From NCBI RefSeq assembly GCF_000196615.1, contig NC_014306.1, forward strand, positions 124,001 to 188,000: DNA of 64,000 nt, in the 5' to 3' direction. This DNA comes from Erwinia billingiae Eb661. Lineage in GTDB: Bacteria; Pseudomonadota; Gammaproteobacteria; Enterobacterales; Enterobacteriaceae. The notes beneath the pieces are model-generated. The model was not told the origin of the DNA, did not search any database, and was given only the letters and a program-made list of their open reading frames with translations. A program made the translations under genes and the position numbers. Position 1 is the stretch's first letter. Every line of letters begins with the position of its first letter. Below, one piece after another: positions 7,729 to 15,613 of this stretch.

Positions 7729-8157
7729 TATTAAAGAGAGAATGTCATCTGCCGTTATTCCTGCGAGTTTTTCCCTGATATCCTCACTGACCTTTTTCAG
7801 CGTGAGGGTAAATTCAATTTTCTGCGCCTTGCCATCCTTCATAAATTCCGTGCGGTTCTCCGTGATCCCTGCAATGACAAACATCCCGTAAATTGAGCCG
7901 GTGCCTTCAACCAGCGGCCACGGTCGGCCACCATAGGCAATTGTGCGCAGTGTCGCCAGCGACACATCGCCGCCGGTAACTTCGGGGTAGAGGGTGCCGG
8001 TCAGAATAATGTTATCCTCACCGGTACCGATGTATTGCCACGTTGCCGATTTTCCGATCCTGTCGTTCTTAACGTGCCGCCAGGAGGTTTCCTGCTGGAG
8101 CGCCTGATAGGCGGCGGTATCGAGCATAAAAACAAACATGCCGTAAGCCATCATCAT
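7726..8157 (-). CDS. U: Tail terminator/tail protein gpU
   Basis: A 143-residue protein (P2 gpU 159). The start MMMAYGMFVFMLDTAAYQ and the motifs TGEDNIILTGTLYPEVTGGDVSL and PWPLVEGTGSIYGMFVI match P2 gpU closely. gpU caps the growing tail. It follows T by 6 bp on the minus strand, so it is the last gene of the inverted block (FI-FII-E-T-U). The C-terminus lacks the short Gly/Ala extension of P2. Confidence 0.93.
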   Translation of the reverse strand: MMMAYGMFVFMLDTAAYQALQQETSWRHVKNDRIGKSATWQYIGTGEDNIILTGTLYPEVTGGDVSLATLRTIAYGGRPWPLVEGTGSIYGMFVIAGITENRTEFMKDGKAQKIEFTLTLKKVSEDIREKLAGITADDILSLI

Positions 8158-8163
8158 CGTGTG

Positions 8164-11100
8164 TTACTCCCTGTCTCTGAGTTGTGAACGTCGGCGGGCT
8201 TCAGCTTCGCGCATCAAGCTTTTCACTTCGTCCCGCACCATCCGCGCTATCTCTTTGGCGTCGTGTCTTTCCGCGCCGTTAAAATTAATGGTCAGGTTGA
8301 TATCGCCGATGCCTGCATCGAGCAAGGTCGGCTTTGACCGTCCTGCAGGTGTAACGGGAACCGGAATACCGGGCAGGTTTGACCGTGCCGGCCAGTTCAT
8401 CACGCTGCTGGTAAAGCTGGAAAGTGTGCTGCCAATCCTGCCCGTCAGAGATTGCGCTAGGCTGTTGGCGGCTCTGATCCGGGGTTCCATGTAGGTACCC
8501 GCTACGGGCATAACGGCAGGATGTTTTTTGAAAACGATTTCCCCGAGCTTGTCAGCCGCTGGCGAGGTTGCTGCATCGGCTACCGCGCTGCCGGAACCTG
8601 ATTTCCGGCCTTTGCTGACCGTGTTTTTCCCGCCCAGCTCCGAAACCGGAACCGGTGCAACTGCCGGGGCTGCCGGTGGCGTAGTTGCGGGTTTAGTTAC
8701 ACTGGCGGCGGCAGCTTTGACGGCGGGCGCGGCGGCCTTCCACTCCTGAGCAATCATCTTTTTCTGTTTGCTGTCCCAGACGTACATCACTGGCGTTTTT
8801 GCCTGCGGGGCAACGGCATCCATTGTGCCAGCCACTTCTTTCGCGGCGTTGGCCGCTTCAGGAATGGCGCCCAGCTTTTTCAGCAGCCAGCCAATACCCT
8901 CTGCCACCTTCAGAATGACGCTGACCACGCCGGAGATCGCCTTGCCGACAATCTCGCCGAAGGCGCGGCCTGCTTCGGTACATTCTCGCAGGGTTTCCGC
9001 TGAGGCGTTCACCGGCTCAAACAGCTGCTTAAACCAGTTCCACACCCGGCTGATGGCATTGCCGATACTGTCGAAGATAGGTGCCAGCGGCGCGAATGCC
9101 TGTTTAACCGGCGCGATAGCGCTGATCAGACCGGACCAGAAGCCGCTAAAGAAGGATTTAATCGGTTCCCAATAGCGCCAGATCATTAGCGCGGCACCGA
9201 CCAATGCGGCAACCAGTAGACCCACCGGGCTGAGCAGTACGGACAGGCCGCCGCCAAGCACAGTTAACACGGTGCGTCCGACGTTCAGCAGTGTGCCGAA
9301 ACCGCCGGTAGCCACCGAGCGAAGTCCGTTGCCGAGCGCCGTCAGGGCCGTTCGCGGTGAGGTAAAGAGGGTGGTTAGCGCTGAGCCAGTTGCGCTACCC
9401 ATGCGTGATACCAGGCTGATGCCGTTTCTGCCGGTGGTTAAGATGTTTTTGCCGAGGTTGCCAACCGCTGAGCCAGCGGAGCGGAAGATAGGAATCCAGT
9501 CTTTTACGCTGCGACCGGTGCTGCTGAGCAGCGGGCCGAGTTTCTTCAGTCTTGAGGCCATGCCGCCTACTGACGGTAACAGGCCAGCGAAACCACGCCC
9601 GCCGGTCAGCAGTGACAGGCTAAGCCGCACGGCAGCCATCGGCAGCAGGATGCTGGCAACGGCCAGCGCCAGCGCACCCAGTGCGGCAATTGCCACGCCA
9701 ACGGCAACCGCGACTTTCAGCAGTGCGCTGACCAGCGCGGGGTTAGCCTCTGCCCATGCCCGGAAGCGTTGGATCATACGGGTGGCGTAGCCCATGATTT
9801 CCAGTACCGGCCCGCGCAGCGTTTCACCCAGGCTGCTGAAGGAGTTTTGCAGGCTGGCCTTTGTGGTCATCCAGCGGGCGTCTACCGAGTCGAGGTTGAT
9901 GTCTGACTCGCGCTTCATTGAGCCTTTCGAGGCTTCGCCATTGACCAGCGTCAGCTGGCGGTAAAGTTCCGGCAGGTTGTTCGCGAGTTTCTGCGCCGAG
10001 CCGCCAAACTCCTTACCGAAAATCTGCGTCAGCACGGAAGACTGCTGATAGTCAGGCAGCTTTTGAACCTGCTCAAGCACGGTCAGAATGGTGCCCATCG
10101 CATCGGTAGGCATTCGCTTCTGAATCTTCTCGGCACTGAGGCCAATGGCGTCCAGTCCGTCCATAAACTTATCGCTCTGCTGTGTGGCGATCGACAGCTC
10201 GCGCACCATTGCATGCGTTGAGCTGGCCGCGATTTCCGGCGCGGCGCCGAGCGTCAGGAAGGTGGAAGCCATTGCGGCCGCTTTGCGGAAATCGAGCTTG
10301 TCAGCGTCACCTCCGATGCGCTGAAGGACGTCGATAATATCTGAGCCTTTCGATTTGGCGTTGTCGTCCAGGTAGTTCAGGACGTCGCCCAGCCCTTCAA
10401 TCTGTTGCGTCGGGATTTTATAGAGTCCGGCAATTTTACCGAGGCTTTCAGACAGCTCATTAGCCGGAAGTTCGAACGCTGTTGAGGCCATCGCGGCAGT
10501 GTTGGCAAACGACAGGAGATCAGCTTTCTGCTTTGCCCACGGATCGTCGCCGTTGGCCACGCCCATGCGTGCGCCGCCTTCCACCAGGGCGGCATAGTCC
10601 ACCGCACCGTTTTCCATCGGCAGATTCTCGCTGGCCGCCTTAATGGCCTTCTGCATTTCGTAGAACTGCGCGGTACGGGTGCCATCGTTCTCGCGCAGCC
10701 CGTTGACCTGCTTTGCAACGCCTTTCATGGAGTTTTCAAAGGTGGCGTAGCTGCTAACGAGGCCAATCACCGGCGTAGCAATGGCCGCACCGGTGGCAAC
10801 GGCACGCATCCCGCCACCTTCCAGCTTCTCGCGGCTTTCTTTGGCATGCTGGTACTGCTGCTGCGCCCGCGTGACCGCCGTCAGCCTGCGCTGCTGCTCG
10901 GCCAACTGGCGGTTATAGGCTGCGGTGCGGCGAGTGACCTGCTCGGTGGCCGAGCTGCCGCCCTTCAGCAATACTCCGTGCTGCATCAGTGATGAACGCA
11001 GGCTGCTGAGTTTGGCCCGTTCTTCATTGTGGGCGCGGGAGAGCTGGCGCACGGCATCGGACTGGCTTTTGAGCGCCGCCGTTTGTTCGTTGGTGCGCTG

Positions 11101-11355
11101 CTTCGCCGGGCCGAATGAGGCGCGGAGTTCGTCGGCTTTTTTGCGGGCTTCTGCCAGCTGGCGGGCAGTGTTTTCTGATGCTTTCGACAGGCGGTCAAAG
11201 CTGCCTGCCTGACGTTCAAGCCCCTTCAGGCTGGTTTGCGTGGATTTAATTTGTGACGCCAGTGAGGCGGCGCTTTTCTGCGCCGCGCTCACCGGGCGGG
11301 TGAGGTTGTTGATAGCGCTGAAGGCTACCCGAATACTCAGATTGCGATCTGTCAT
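8164..11355 (-). CDS. T: Tail tape measure protein gpT
   Basis: A 1063-residue protein (P2 gpT 815) that sets tail length and may help DNA entry. The first 220 residues are Ala/Gln/Lys/Arg-rich coiled coil (AQKSAASLASQIKSTQTS). The core (about 230-520) is the conserved tape-measure domain with GGARMGVANGDDPWAKQ, KSKGSDIIDVLQRIGGDADK and LTQIFGKEFGG. Long hydrophobic segments follow (about 540-590 and 685-730: LLKVAVAVGVAIAALGALAL, VGLLVAALVGAALMIWRYW). The tail is Pro/Ala-rich (about 850-930). The added length relative to P2 predicts a longer tail. ATG 11355 overlaps the E' stop (ATGA). Confidence 0.95.
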   Translation of the reverse strand: MTDRNLSIRVAFSAINNLTRPVSAAQKSAASLASQIKSTQTSLKGLERQAGSFDRLSKASENTARQLAEARKKADELRASFGPAKQRTNEQTAALKSQSDAVRQLSRAHNEERAKLSSLRSSLMQHGVLLKGGSSATEQVTRRTAAYNRQLAEQQRRLTAVTRAQQQYQHAKESREKLEGGGMRAVATGAAIATPVIGLVSSYATFENSMKGVAKQVNGLRENDGTRTAQFYEMQKAIKAASENLPMENGAVDYAALVEGGARMGVANGDDPWAKQKADLLSFANTAAMASTAFELPANELSESLGKIAGLYKIPTQQIEGLGDVLNYLDDNAKSKGSDIIDVLQRIGGDADKLDFRKAAAMASTFLTLGAAPEIAASSTHAMVRELSIATQQSDKFMDGLDAIGLSAEKIQKRMPTDAMGTILTVLEQVQKLPDYQQSSVLTQIFGKEFGGSAQKLANNLPELYRQLTLVNGEASKGSMKRESDINLDSVDARWMTTKASLQNSFSSLGETLRGPVLEIMGYATRMIQRFRAWAEANPALVSALLKVAVAVGVAIAALGALALAVASILLPMAAVRLSLSLLTGGRGFAGLLPSVGGMASRLKKLGPLLSSTGRSVKDWIPIFRSAGSAVGNLGKNILTTGRNGISLVSRMGSATGSALTTLFTSPRTALTALGNGLRSVATGGFGTLLNVGRTVLTVLGGGLSVLLSPVGLLVAALVGAALMIWRYWEPIKSFFSGFWSGLISAIAPVKQAFAPLAPIFDSIGNAISRVWNWFKQLFEPVNASAETLRECTEAGRAFGEIVGKAISGVVSVILKVAEGIGWLLKKLGAIPEAANAAKEVAGTMDAVAPQAKTPVMYVWDSKQKKMIAQEWKAAAPAVKAAAASVTKPATTPPAAPAVAPVPVSELGGKNTVSKGRKSGSGSAVADAATSPAADKLGEIVFKKHPAVMPVAGTYMEPRIRAANSLAQSLTGRIGSTLSSFTSSVMNWPARSNLPGIPVPVTPAGRSKPTLLDAGIGDINLTINFNGAERHDAKEIARMVRDEVKSLMREAEARRRSQLRDRE

Positions 11356-11549
11356 TCTTCCTGTCCATTACGGGCCAACGCACGCTTATGCCAGGTAAGA
11401 AATTCATCCACTGGCATCGTGTCGTAGGTTGACGGCTGCCAGTGGAAAATAACGGCGATATCGGCGATCAGTTCGTCAGTATCAACCGCCGGACAGCGGA
11501 TTAAGCTTCTGCCGCTGCTGTCTCGTTCAACGCCGATGGCGGCGCTAAA
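11352..11549 (-). CDS. E': Tail protein gpE' (-1 frameshift extension of gpE)
   Basis: A reading frame one base back from E stays open from the slippery site to a TGA at 11354-11352. It encodes a 64-residue extension with DTDELIADIAVIFHWQPSTYD and EFLTWHKRALARNGQEE. That is the conserved GpE'-type sequence (W..P..., L..W...A) seen in P2-family phages. The junction is the heptamer T-TTT-TTA read in E codons 84-85 (plus-strand TAAAAAA, 11546-11552). P2 uses a similar T-rich slip for E/E'. The predicted fusion is 149 residues, near the P2 E+E' product. E and E+E' act as tail assembly chaperones for gpT. Confidence 0.85.
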   Translation of the reverse strand, partial: FSAAIGVERDSSGRSLIRCPAVDTDELIADIAVIFHWQPSTYDTMPVDEFLTWHKRALARNGQEE

Positions 11550-11800
11550 AAATCAGCAATGCCGGTTGCCAGCTGAGCCAGGTCGGATGGGTGCAGGGCG
11601 GTTACTTCCAGTTCGGTCAGCGCCGGGCTGGTGACGCGGGGCAGCAGCTTAATCAGTGAGTCAACGTCGCTTACCATTACGTCATACAGTTTCAGGCCAC
11701 GCAGCGATCCGGTTTGCGCCATTGCGTCGGTGATAGTGACTTCTTTGATAACGGTCTTGCCGCGAGTGATTGCGCCAAAAAGTGGGATAATTTTAGCCAT
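11501..11800 (-). CDS. E: Tail assembly protein gpE
   Basis: A 99-residue protein (P2 gpE 91). The start at ATG 11800 (MAKIIPLFGAITRGKTVIKE) is chosen over an upstream in-frame ATG because it has a GAGAGA-type binding site and matches family length. RGLKLYDVMVSDVDSLIKLLPRVTSPALTE is the family core. It ends in an Ala-rich tail after the frameshift site at codons 84-85. It functions with the frameshifted E+E' form as a chaperone for the tape measure protein. Confidence 0.9.
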   Translation of the reverse strand: MAKIIPLFGAITRGKTVIKEVTITDAMAQTGSLRGLKLYDVMVSDVDSLIKLLPRVTSPALTELEVTALHPSDLAQLATGIADFLAPPSALNETAAAEA

Positions 11801-11861
11801 GATAATTCTCTCTGCTGGCCGGGCGCGGTATTGCACCCGGCGGGTTAAGGGTGGTGGCCGG

Positions 11862-12374
11862 TTACAGGCCGATGTTTTTACGGTGCTGATCCATCATATC
11901 TACGCCGTTCACCTTCCAGACCATGTTGAGCGCGTCCAGCTCAAAGGCTTCTGTACCGTTGAGGGTGATTTTCACGTAGGTATTTTTCAGCGTGTATTTA
12001 TGCGAGGTGTTATCACCCTGCTTCGCGCTGCCCCAGTCCATTTCCTGCACGCGTCCGCGAGTCTGGATTTCGCAGGGAATGGCGTTGCCGGTTGAGTCGT
12101 CCAGGTACGAACCGGCAAAGCGCAGCTGCACGCCGTCGATGGTGCTGCCGTAGGTATTCAGCAGGCGGGCATCCAGACCGCCCAGTGTGATCTCCATATC
12201 CGCCGCGCCGGTTTCAAAGCCGAGGTGAACAGAAACCCCCATCGGCATGCCTGCGCCCTGATAGTCTTCGGTTTTGCGGCCCAGCTTTGGCGTGGTCAGT
12301 TCTTCAGTGATGCCGAGGAAGCTGTCGCCGTTAACATAGGTGTTGAAAGAAAAAAGTTTGCTTGGTAATCCCAT
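11862..12374 (-). CDS. FII: Major tail tube protein gpFII
   Basis: A 170-residue protein (P2 gpFII 172). MGLPSKLFSFNTYVNGDSFLG, then GVSVHLGFETGAADMEITLGG, RGRVQEMDWGSAKQGDN and the end VNGVDMMDQHRKNIGL are diagnostic of the P2-type tail tube. It stacks in hexamers inside the sheath. It lies 10 bp after FI on the minus strand and 61 bp before E. Confidence 0.95.
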   Translation of the reverse strand: MGLPSKLFSFNTYVNGDSFLGITEELTTPKLGRKTEDYQGAGMPMGVSVHLGFETGAADMEITLGGLDARLLNTYGSTIDGVQLRFAGSYLDDSTGNAIPCEIQTRGRVQEMDWGSAKQGDNTSHKYTLKNTYVKITLNGTEAFELDALNMVWKVNGVDMMDQHRKNIGL

Positions 12375-12384
12375 GATCTTCTCC

Positions 12385-13572
12385 TTACACCGTCGCGAAC
12401 GTAGCGAAGTATTCAGCCGTGAATTCCTGAATCAGCGTCAGGTCTTCAAGCGGCGGAACGGGGGTGTACTTGTAGCGAATGGTGGCCTTGCCATCGCGCA
12501 GCGCTTCGGTGGTGTTGTCCCCGGCAAAATCAAACCAGCAGCTGAACCCCAGCAGGCGATTAGCGGTCACCAGAGCAGCGCCCTTACGGTTGATGCCGTC
12601 CACAATGTCCTTAATCAGCGACGGCGTGAGAGGTTTATCGACGTAGGGGAAATGCGCTTCGGCGATGGTGTCAGCGAGGGTCTGCGCGGTGCGGGTATAG
12701 CTTTCGAATAAGTAGGTTTCTTCATCGCAGGTGCGGGAACCCCAGAAGCGGAAGCCATCGCGCTTAATCAGCGTGGTGATGCCTTTGCTGTTAAGGTCAT
12801 CGGCATCGGTATCTTCGCCTTGAAGCGTCCAGTAAACGTCTGCCGAAATGCCCAGCACGTTTGATACCGGCACGTTCGACAGCACTTTGTGCCAGCCCTG
12901 TTCTGCGTCGATTTTCGCCCGCAAGCCGATAGCGTAAGCCGCTGCCGGGACGGTTTCGTTAGCGGCGGTCAGGCTGTTGTAAGCGATGAAGTCAGGGTAA
13001 ATCACCATGATTTCGCGCTCGCTGAAGTCTTCGCGCCAGGCTTTGGCTTCGGCAATGGTTTTACAGTCGTGGGCGCCGACGTAGGCGAAAGCGCGTAGCT
13101 TCTCGGCGATCACCGCCAGCTGAAGCGCCACCACTTTCGTATCAAGACCCGGTACGGCCAGCACGCGGGGATGTTCACCGACGCGTGGCTCGGCGGTCAG
13201 CAGTGCAAACATGCCGGTGTAACGGCCATCGGCACCAACGCCGCCGATAACCAGCTGATCCTGCGTAGGAGCGGTTTCACCTTCAGCCGGGATAACCTGC
13301 GAGGCATCCGCAACGCGGACAACGACCGTTTTCGGGCTGGCCTGGTCAGAAATGGCTTTCAGGGTGGTGTAGAGCGTGCCGCTTTTCCCGGCTTTGCCGA
13401 GATAATCCCGGACACGCGTCAGTAATACTGGCGTGTTGAGCGGGAAGGTAACTCCGTCGGCGTCGTCAGCGGTACAGACCACGCCAATTACGGCTGTGTC
13501 GATATCGCGGATCATGGTGCTGAGGTCGGTTGTTTCTTTGACCCGGACGCCGTGATGATAATTTTCACTCAT
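12385..13572 (-). CDS. FI: Contractile tail sheath protein gpFI
   Basis: A 395-residue protein (P2 gpFI 396). HHGVRVKETTDLSTMIRDIDTAVIGVVCTADDAD at the N-terminus, and GFRFWGSRTCDEETYLFESYTRTAQTLADTI followed by HFPYVDKPLTPSLIKDIVDGINR in the C-terminal half, are the sheath family hallmarks. It is the first gene of the minus-strand block. An AGAGG site about 10 bp upstream and an Ogr-type palindrome about 80 bp upstream suggest late activation. Confidence 0.96.
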   Translation of the reverse strand: MSENYHHGVRVKETTDLSTMIRDIDTAVIGVVCTADDADGVTFPLNTPVLLTRVRDYLGKAGKSGTLYTTLKAISDQASPKTVVVRVADASQVIPAEGETAPTQDQLVIGGVGADGRYTGMFALLTAEPRVGEHPRVLAVPGLDTKVVALQLAVIAEKLRAFAYVGAHDCKTIAEAKAWREDFSEREIMVIYPDFIAYNSLTAANETVPAAAYAIGLRAKIDAEQGWHKVLSNVPVSNVLGISADVYWTLQGEDTDADDLNSKGITTLIKRDGFRFWGSRTCDEETYLFESYTRTAQTLADTIAEAHFPYVDKPLTPSLIKDIVDGINRKGAALVTANRLLGFSCWFDFAGDNTTEALRDGKATIRYKYTPVPPLEDLTLIQEFTAEYFATFATV

Positions 13573-13718
13573 GCTTTGTTGCCTCTGGTTGATGCGTGCA
13601 ATACATCATCGTGAAGCGCGGCCCCCTTATCACGCTGTGGCGATTGTCGCTGGCGGCTGACAACCTGCGCCAGCTGACGTCGACCCTCACGCGGGCGAGG
13701 ATGCAGGCAGGGGGATTT
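13573..13718. promoter_or_regulatory. Divergent FI/D late-promoter interval with Ogr box
   Basis: The perfect TGT-N12-ACA dyad lies at 13645-13662, centre 13653.5. P2 late promoters carry this element centred about 55 bp upstream of transcription starts, where Ogr/Delta zinc-finger activators bind. Counting 55 bp leftward puts an FI start near 13598 (26-nt leader). Counting rightward puts a D start near 13708 (about 10-nt leader). The spacing is good for FI and tight for D. Ogr itself is encoded at 14892. Confidence 0.7.
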
Positions 13719-14831
13719 ATGCTGACTATTTTTGACGATGATCTATCACCGCAGCCTGCTTACCGGCTGACGATACAAGGCGTGGTGCTGACGAGTCTGG
13801 ATGACCGGCTGATGTCGTTGACGTTGACCGATAACCGGGGCTTTGAAGCTGACCGGCTGGAGCTGACGATTGATGATACTGACGGGCTGGTTGTTATGCC
13901 GTCGCGAGGCGCTGAGATCTCGGTTGCTATCGGCTGGGCTAATCGTCCACTGGTTGATAAAGGCGTGTATACCGTGGATGAAATTACCCATCAGGGGCCG
14001 CCTGACCGGCTGGTGATCACCGCCCGCAGCGCAGATTTTCGTGAGGACTTCAACGTTAAGCGCGAATACAGCTGGCACGACGTGACCGTCGGCGCGGTGG
14101 TTTCCGCCATTGCCGGTCGCTATAACCTGATCCCCGCCGTCAGTGCGTCGTTAAAGGATGTGGAAATTGACCACGCTGACCAGACGAGTGAATCGGATAT
14201 AAGCTTCCTGACACGGATGGCGGAAATAATTGGCGCGGTTGCCACTATAAAAAATGGACGCCTGTTGTTTATCGTGCCAGGCATGGGTATTTCACAAAGC
14301 GGCTGCGTGCTGCCCTCCGTCATGATTACTCGCGCCAGTGGTGACGGGCATTCATTCCGGATTGCTGACCGTGACGCTTATACCGGAGTCCAGGCATACT
14401 GGCTTGATCTCAACTTCGGCAAGAAAAAGCCCACGGCGATTAAACGCCGGAAAAAAAAGAAGCCGATAAACGTCACGCCTGCATCCTCTAAAAAAGAAGG
14501 GGGCTATGTGGAGGGCGCTGAGGGCAATGTTTTCGTCATGCGCAAGACGTTCAAAACCGAGCGTGCTGCCCGACGTGCGGCGGCGGCGAAGTGGGCGGAG
14601 TTACAGCGCGGTGCTGCTGAGTTCAGCATTACCCTGGCGCGGGGCCGCGAAGACCTCTACCCGGAATTACACGCCAACGTAACCGGATTTAAACCTTTGA
14701 TTGACGCTGCGGATTGGGTAATTAACCGTGTGACGCATACGATTGACGACAATGGATTTATCACCGGGTTGGAGCTGGAGGTGCGGATTAACGGCTGGGA
14801 TGTTGCTGAAGAAACGTACGAAACGGAATAG
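13719..14831 (+). CDS. D: Late control protein gpD (baseplate hub)
   Basis: A 370-residue protein (P2 gpD 387), related to VgrG/T4 gp27 hub proteins. ADRLELTIDDTDGLVVMPSRGAEISVAIGW, KGVYTVDEITHQGPPDRLVITARSADF and SDISFLTRMAEIIGAVATIKNGRLLFIVPG are the conserved hub elements. A Lys/Arg-rich loop (about 280-295, IKRRKKKKP) is unusual. The frame is open from 13596, but ATG 13719 after GGCAGGGGG is the best start; ATG 13701 is an alternative. In P2, D is the last gene of the FETUD operon; here it is cut off from FI-U by the inverted block and reads in the opposite direction. Confidence 0.92.
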   Translation: MLTIFDDDLSPQPAYRLTIQGVVLTSLDDRLMSLTLTDNRGFEADRLELTIDDTDGLVVMPSRGAEISVAIGWANRPLVDKGVYTVDEITHQGPPDRLVITARSADFREDFNVKREYSWHDVTVGAVVSAIAGRYNLIPAVSASLKDVEIDHADQTSESDISFLTRMAEIIGAVATIKNGRLLFIVPGMGISQSGCVLPSVMITRASGDGHSFRIADRDAYTGVQAYWLDLNFGKKKPTAIKRRKKKKPINVTPASSKKEGGYVEGAEGNVFVMRKTFKTERAARRAAAAKWAELQRGAAEFSITLARGREDLYPELHANVTGFKPLIDAADWVINRVTHTIDDNGFITGLELEVRINGWDVAEETYETE

Positions 14832-14891
14832 CATATTTTTCGGAGTTATCTTAAAATGCCCGCGAGTTTAATCAGATTGTGGTGAGGTTCT

Positions 14892-15131
14892 ATGTTCACC
14901 TGCCCGAAATGCAATGCCAGTGCTAAAACCCGTACCAGTGTCAGGCTAAGTGAACTGACGCGCCGCAGTTATCACCAGTGTAATAATCTGGCTTGTGGTG
15001 TGACTTTCACAACCCTAGATTCGGTGGAGCATTTTCTGAATCACGTCACTCCCGTAGCAGCGCATAACGTGCCGAAAGGAATTTTTCCAAGCTCAAACTA
15101 CGGGGATGATCAGTTAGCCTTATCACTCTGA
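14892..15131 (+). CDS. ogr: Late-gene activator Ogr/Delta zinc-finger protein
   Basis: A 79-residue protein (P2 Ogr 72). CPKCN...CNNLACG gives the CxxC-Cx4C zinc-binding set, with RTSVRLSELTRRSYHQCNN and CGVTFTTLDSVEHFL matching Ogr/Delta. It activates phage late promoters at TGT-N12-ACA sites and contacts the alpha subunit of RNA polymerase (known for P2). It follows D by 60 bp; an AGGTT site precedes ATG 14892. It is followed by a strong terminator. Confidence 0.95.
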   Translation: MFTCPKCNASAKTRTSVRLSELTRRSYHQCNNLACGVTFTTLDSVEHFLNHVTPVAAHNVPKGIFPSSNYGDDQLALSL

Positions 15132-15139
15132 AGAAAACC

Positions 15140-15165
15140 AAACCCCGTAAAGCGGGGTTTTTAAT
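15140..15165 (+). terminator. Rho-independent terminator after ogr
   Basis: Stem AAACCCCG (15140-15147), loop TAAAG, stem CGGGGTTT (15153-15160), then T. It ends the D/ogr transcript. Confidence 0.9.
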
Positions 15166-15239
15166 TTCGATTAAAAAAATTTAAGTCAGTGCCGATAACT
15201 CAAATGTTACTTTTTTAATTTATGAAGATGGAGTTTTAT

Positions 15240-15539
15240 ATGTCTGGAATGGTTTTTTGTCGTGGCTGCGGTAAGGAAATTCATAGTTCCGCTAAAGCTT
15301 GTCCGCAGTGCGGGGCGACACAAGGTTCAGAGGTGGGAAAGAAAAGCAGGATTGCTGCTGCGCTTCTGGCTTTCTTCTTTGGTGGGATTGGTGTGCATAA
15401 GTTCTATCTGGGCCGTGTGGGACAGGGATTTTTATACTTAATTTTTTGCTGGACGTTCATTCCAGCACTAATAGCCTTTATCGAATTTATTCTCTACCTG
15501 TGTTCATCTGATGAAGATTTCGCCAGAAAATACGGCTAA
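15240..15539 (+). CDS. TM2-domain membrane protein with N-terminal zinc ribbon (phage cargo)
   Basis: A 99-residue protein of unknown role. Residues 1-25 hold a CxxC...CxxC zinc ribbon (VFCRGCGKEIHSSAKACPQCGA). Residues about 38-85 are a TM2 domain: hydrophobic segment AALLAFFFGGIGVHKFYLGR, a turn, then GFLYLIFCWTFIPALIAFIEFILYL. The F(Y/H)LG..G pattern is typical. ATG 15240 follows GGAG by 6 bp; an in-frame ATG at 15222 is possible. It has its own terminator, is more AT-rich around its start than the phage genes, and sits between ogr and the attachment end, the usual place for a lysogeny cargo gene (moron). Function is not inferred. Confidence 0.85.
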   Translation: MSGMVFCRGCGKEIHSSAKACPQCGATQGSEVGKKSRIAAALLAFFFGGIGVHKFYLGRVGQGFLYLIFCWTFIPALIAFIEFILYLCSSDEDFARKYG

Positions 15540-15562
15540 GGCCACTGCAAAGACTTAAAAAT

Positions 15563-15592
15563 AAGCCCGCTTATCAAGTGGGCTTTTTTTTT
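15563..15592 (+). terminator. Strong rho-independent terminator after the TM2 gene
   Basis: A ten-pair stem AAGCCCGCTT / AAGTGGGCTT (15563-15572 and 15576-15585) with loop ATC, followed by a run of T to 15592. It would insulate the host locus from phage late transcription. Confidence 0.92.
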
Positions 15593-15594
15593 GA

Positions 15595-15613
15595 TGTGGT
15601 CAATGTGTGGACA
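15595..15613 (+). other. Tandem TGTGG(T/A)CA motifs, possible integrase arm sites
   Basis: TGTGGTCA at 15595-15602 and TGTGGACA at 15606-15613, 3 bp apart; the second lies within the inverted repeat CAATGT-GTGG-ACATTG (15601-15616). From memory the P2 integrase arm-type consensus resembles TGTGGACA. The place, between the last phage gene and the host sequence, fits an attR arm. A second dyad, GAAATAAA-TCCT-TTTATTTC, follows at 15620-15639. Confidence 0.45.

Noticed and set aside
7643..7891. Open frame across the G/U junction on the plus strand
   Set aside because: It crosses the terminator and is antisense to gpU; no ribosome site.
15557..15583. AAAAATAAGCCCG resembles the start of the P2 attP core (recalled)
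   Set aside because: The match is about 13 bases, partly an A run, and it lies within the TM2-gene terminator. The possible arm motifs are on its right side, and the CpxQ-like segment is a better border.
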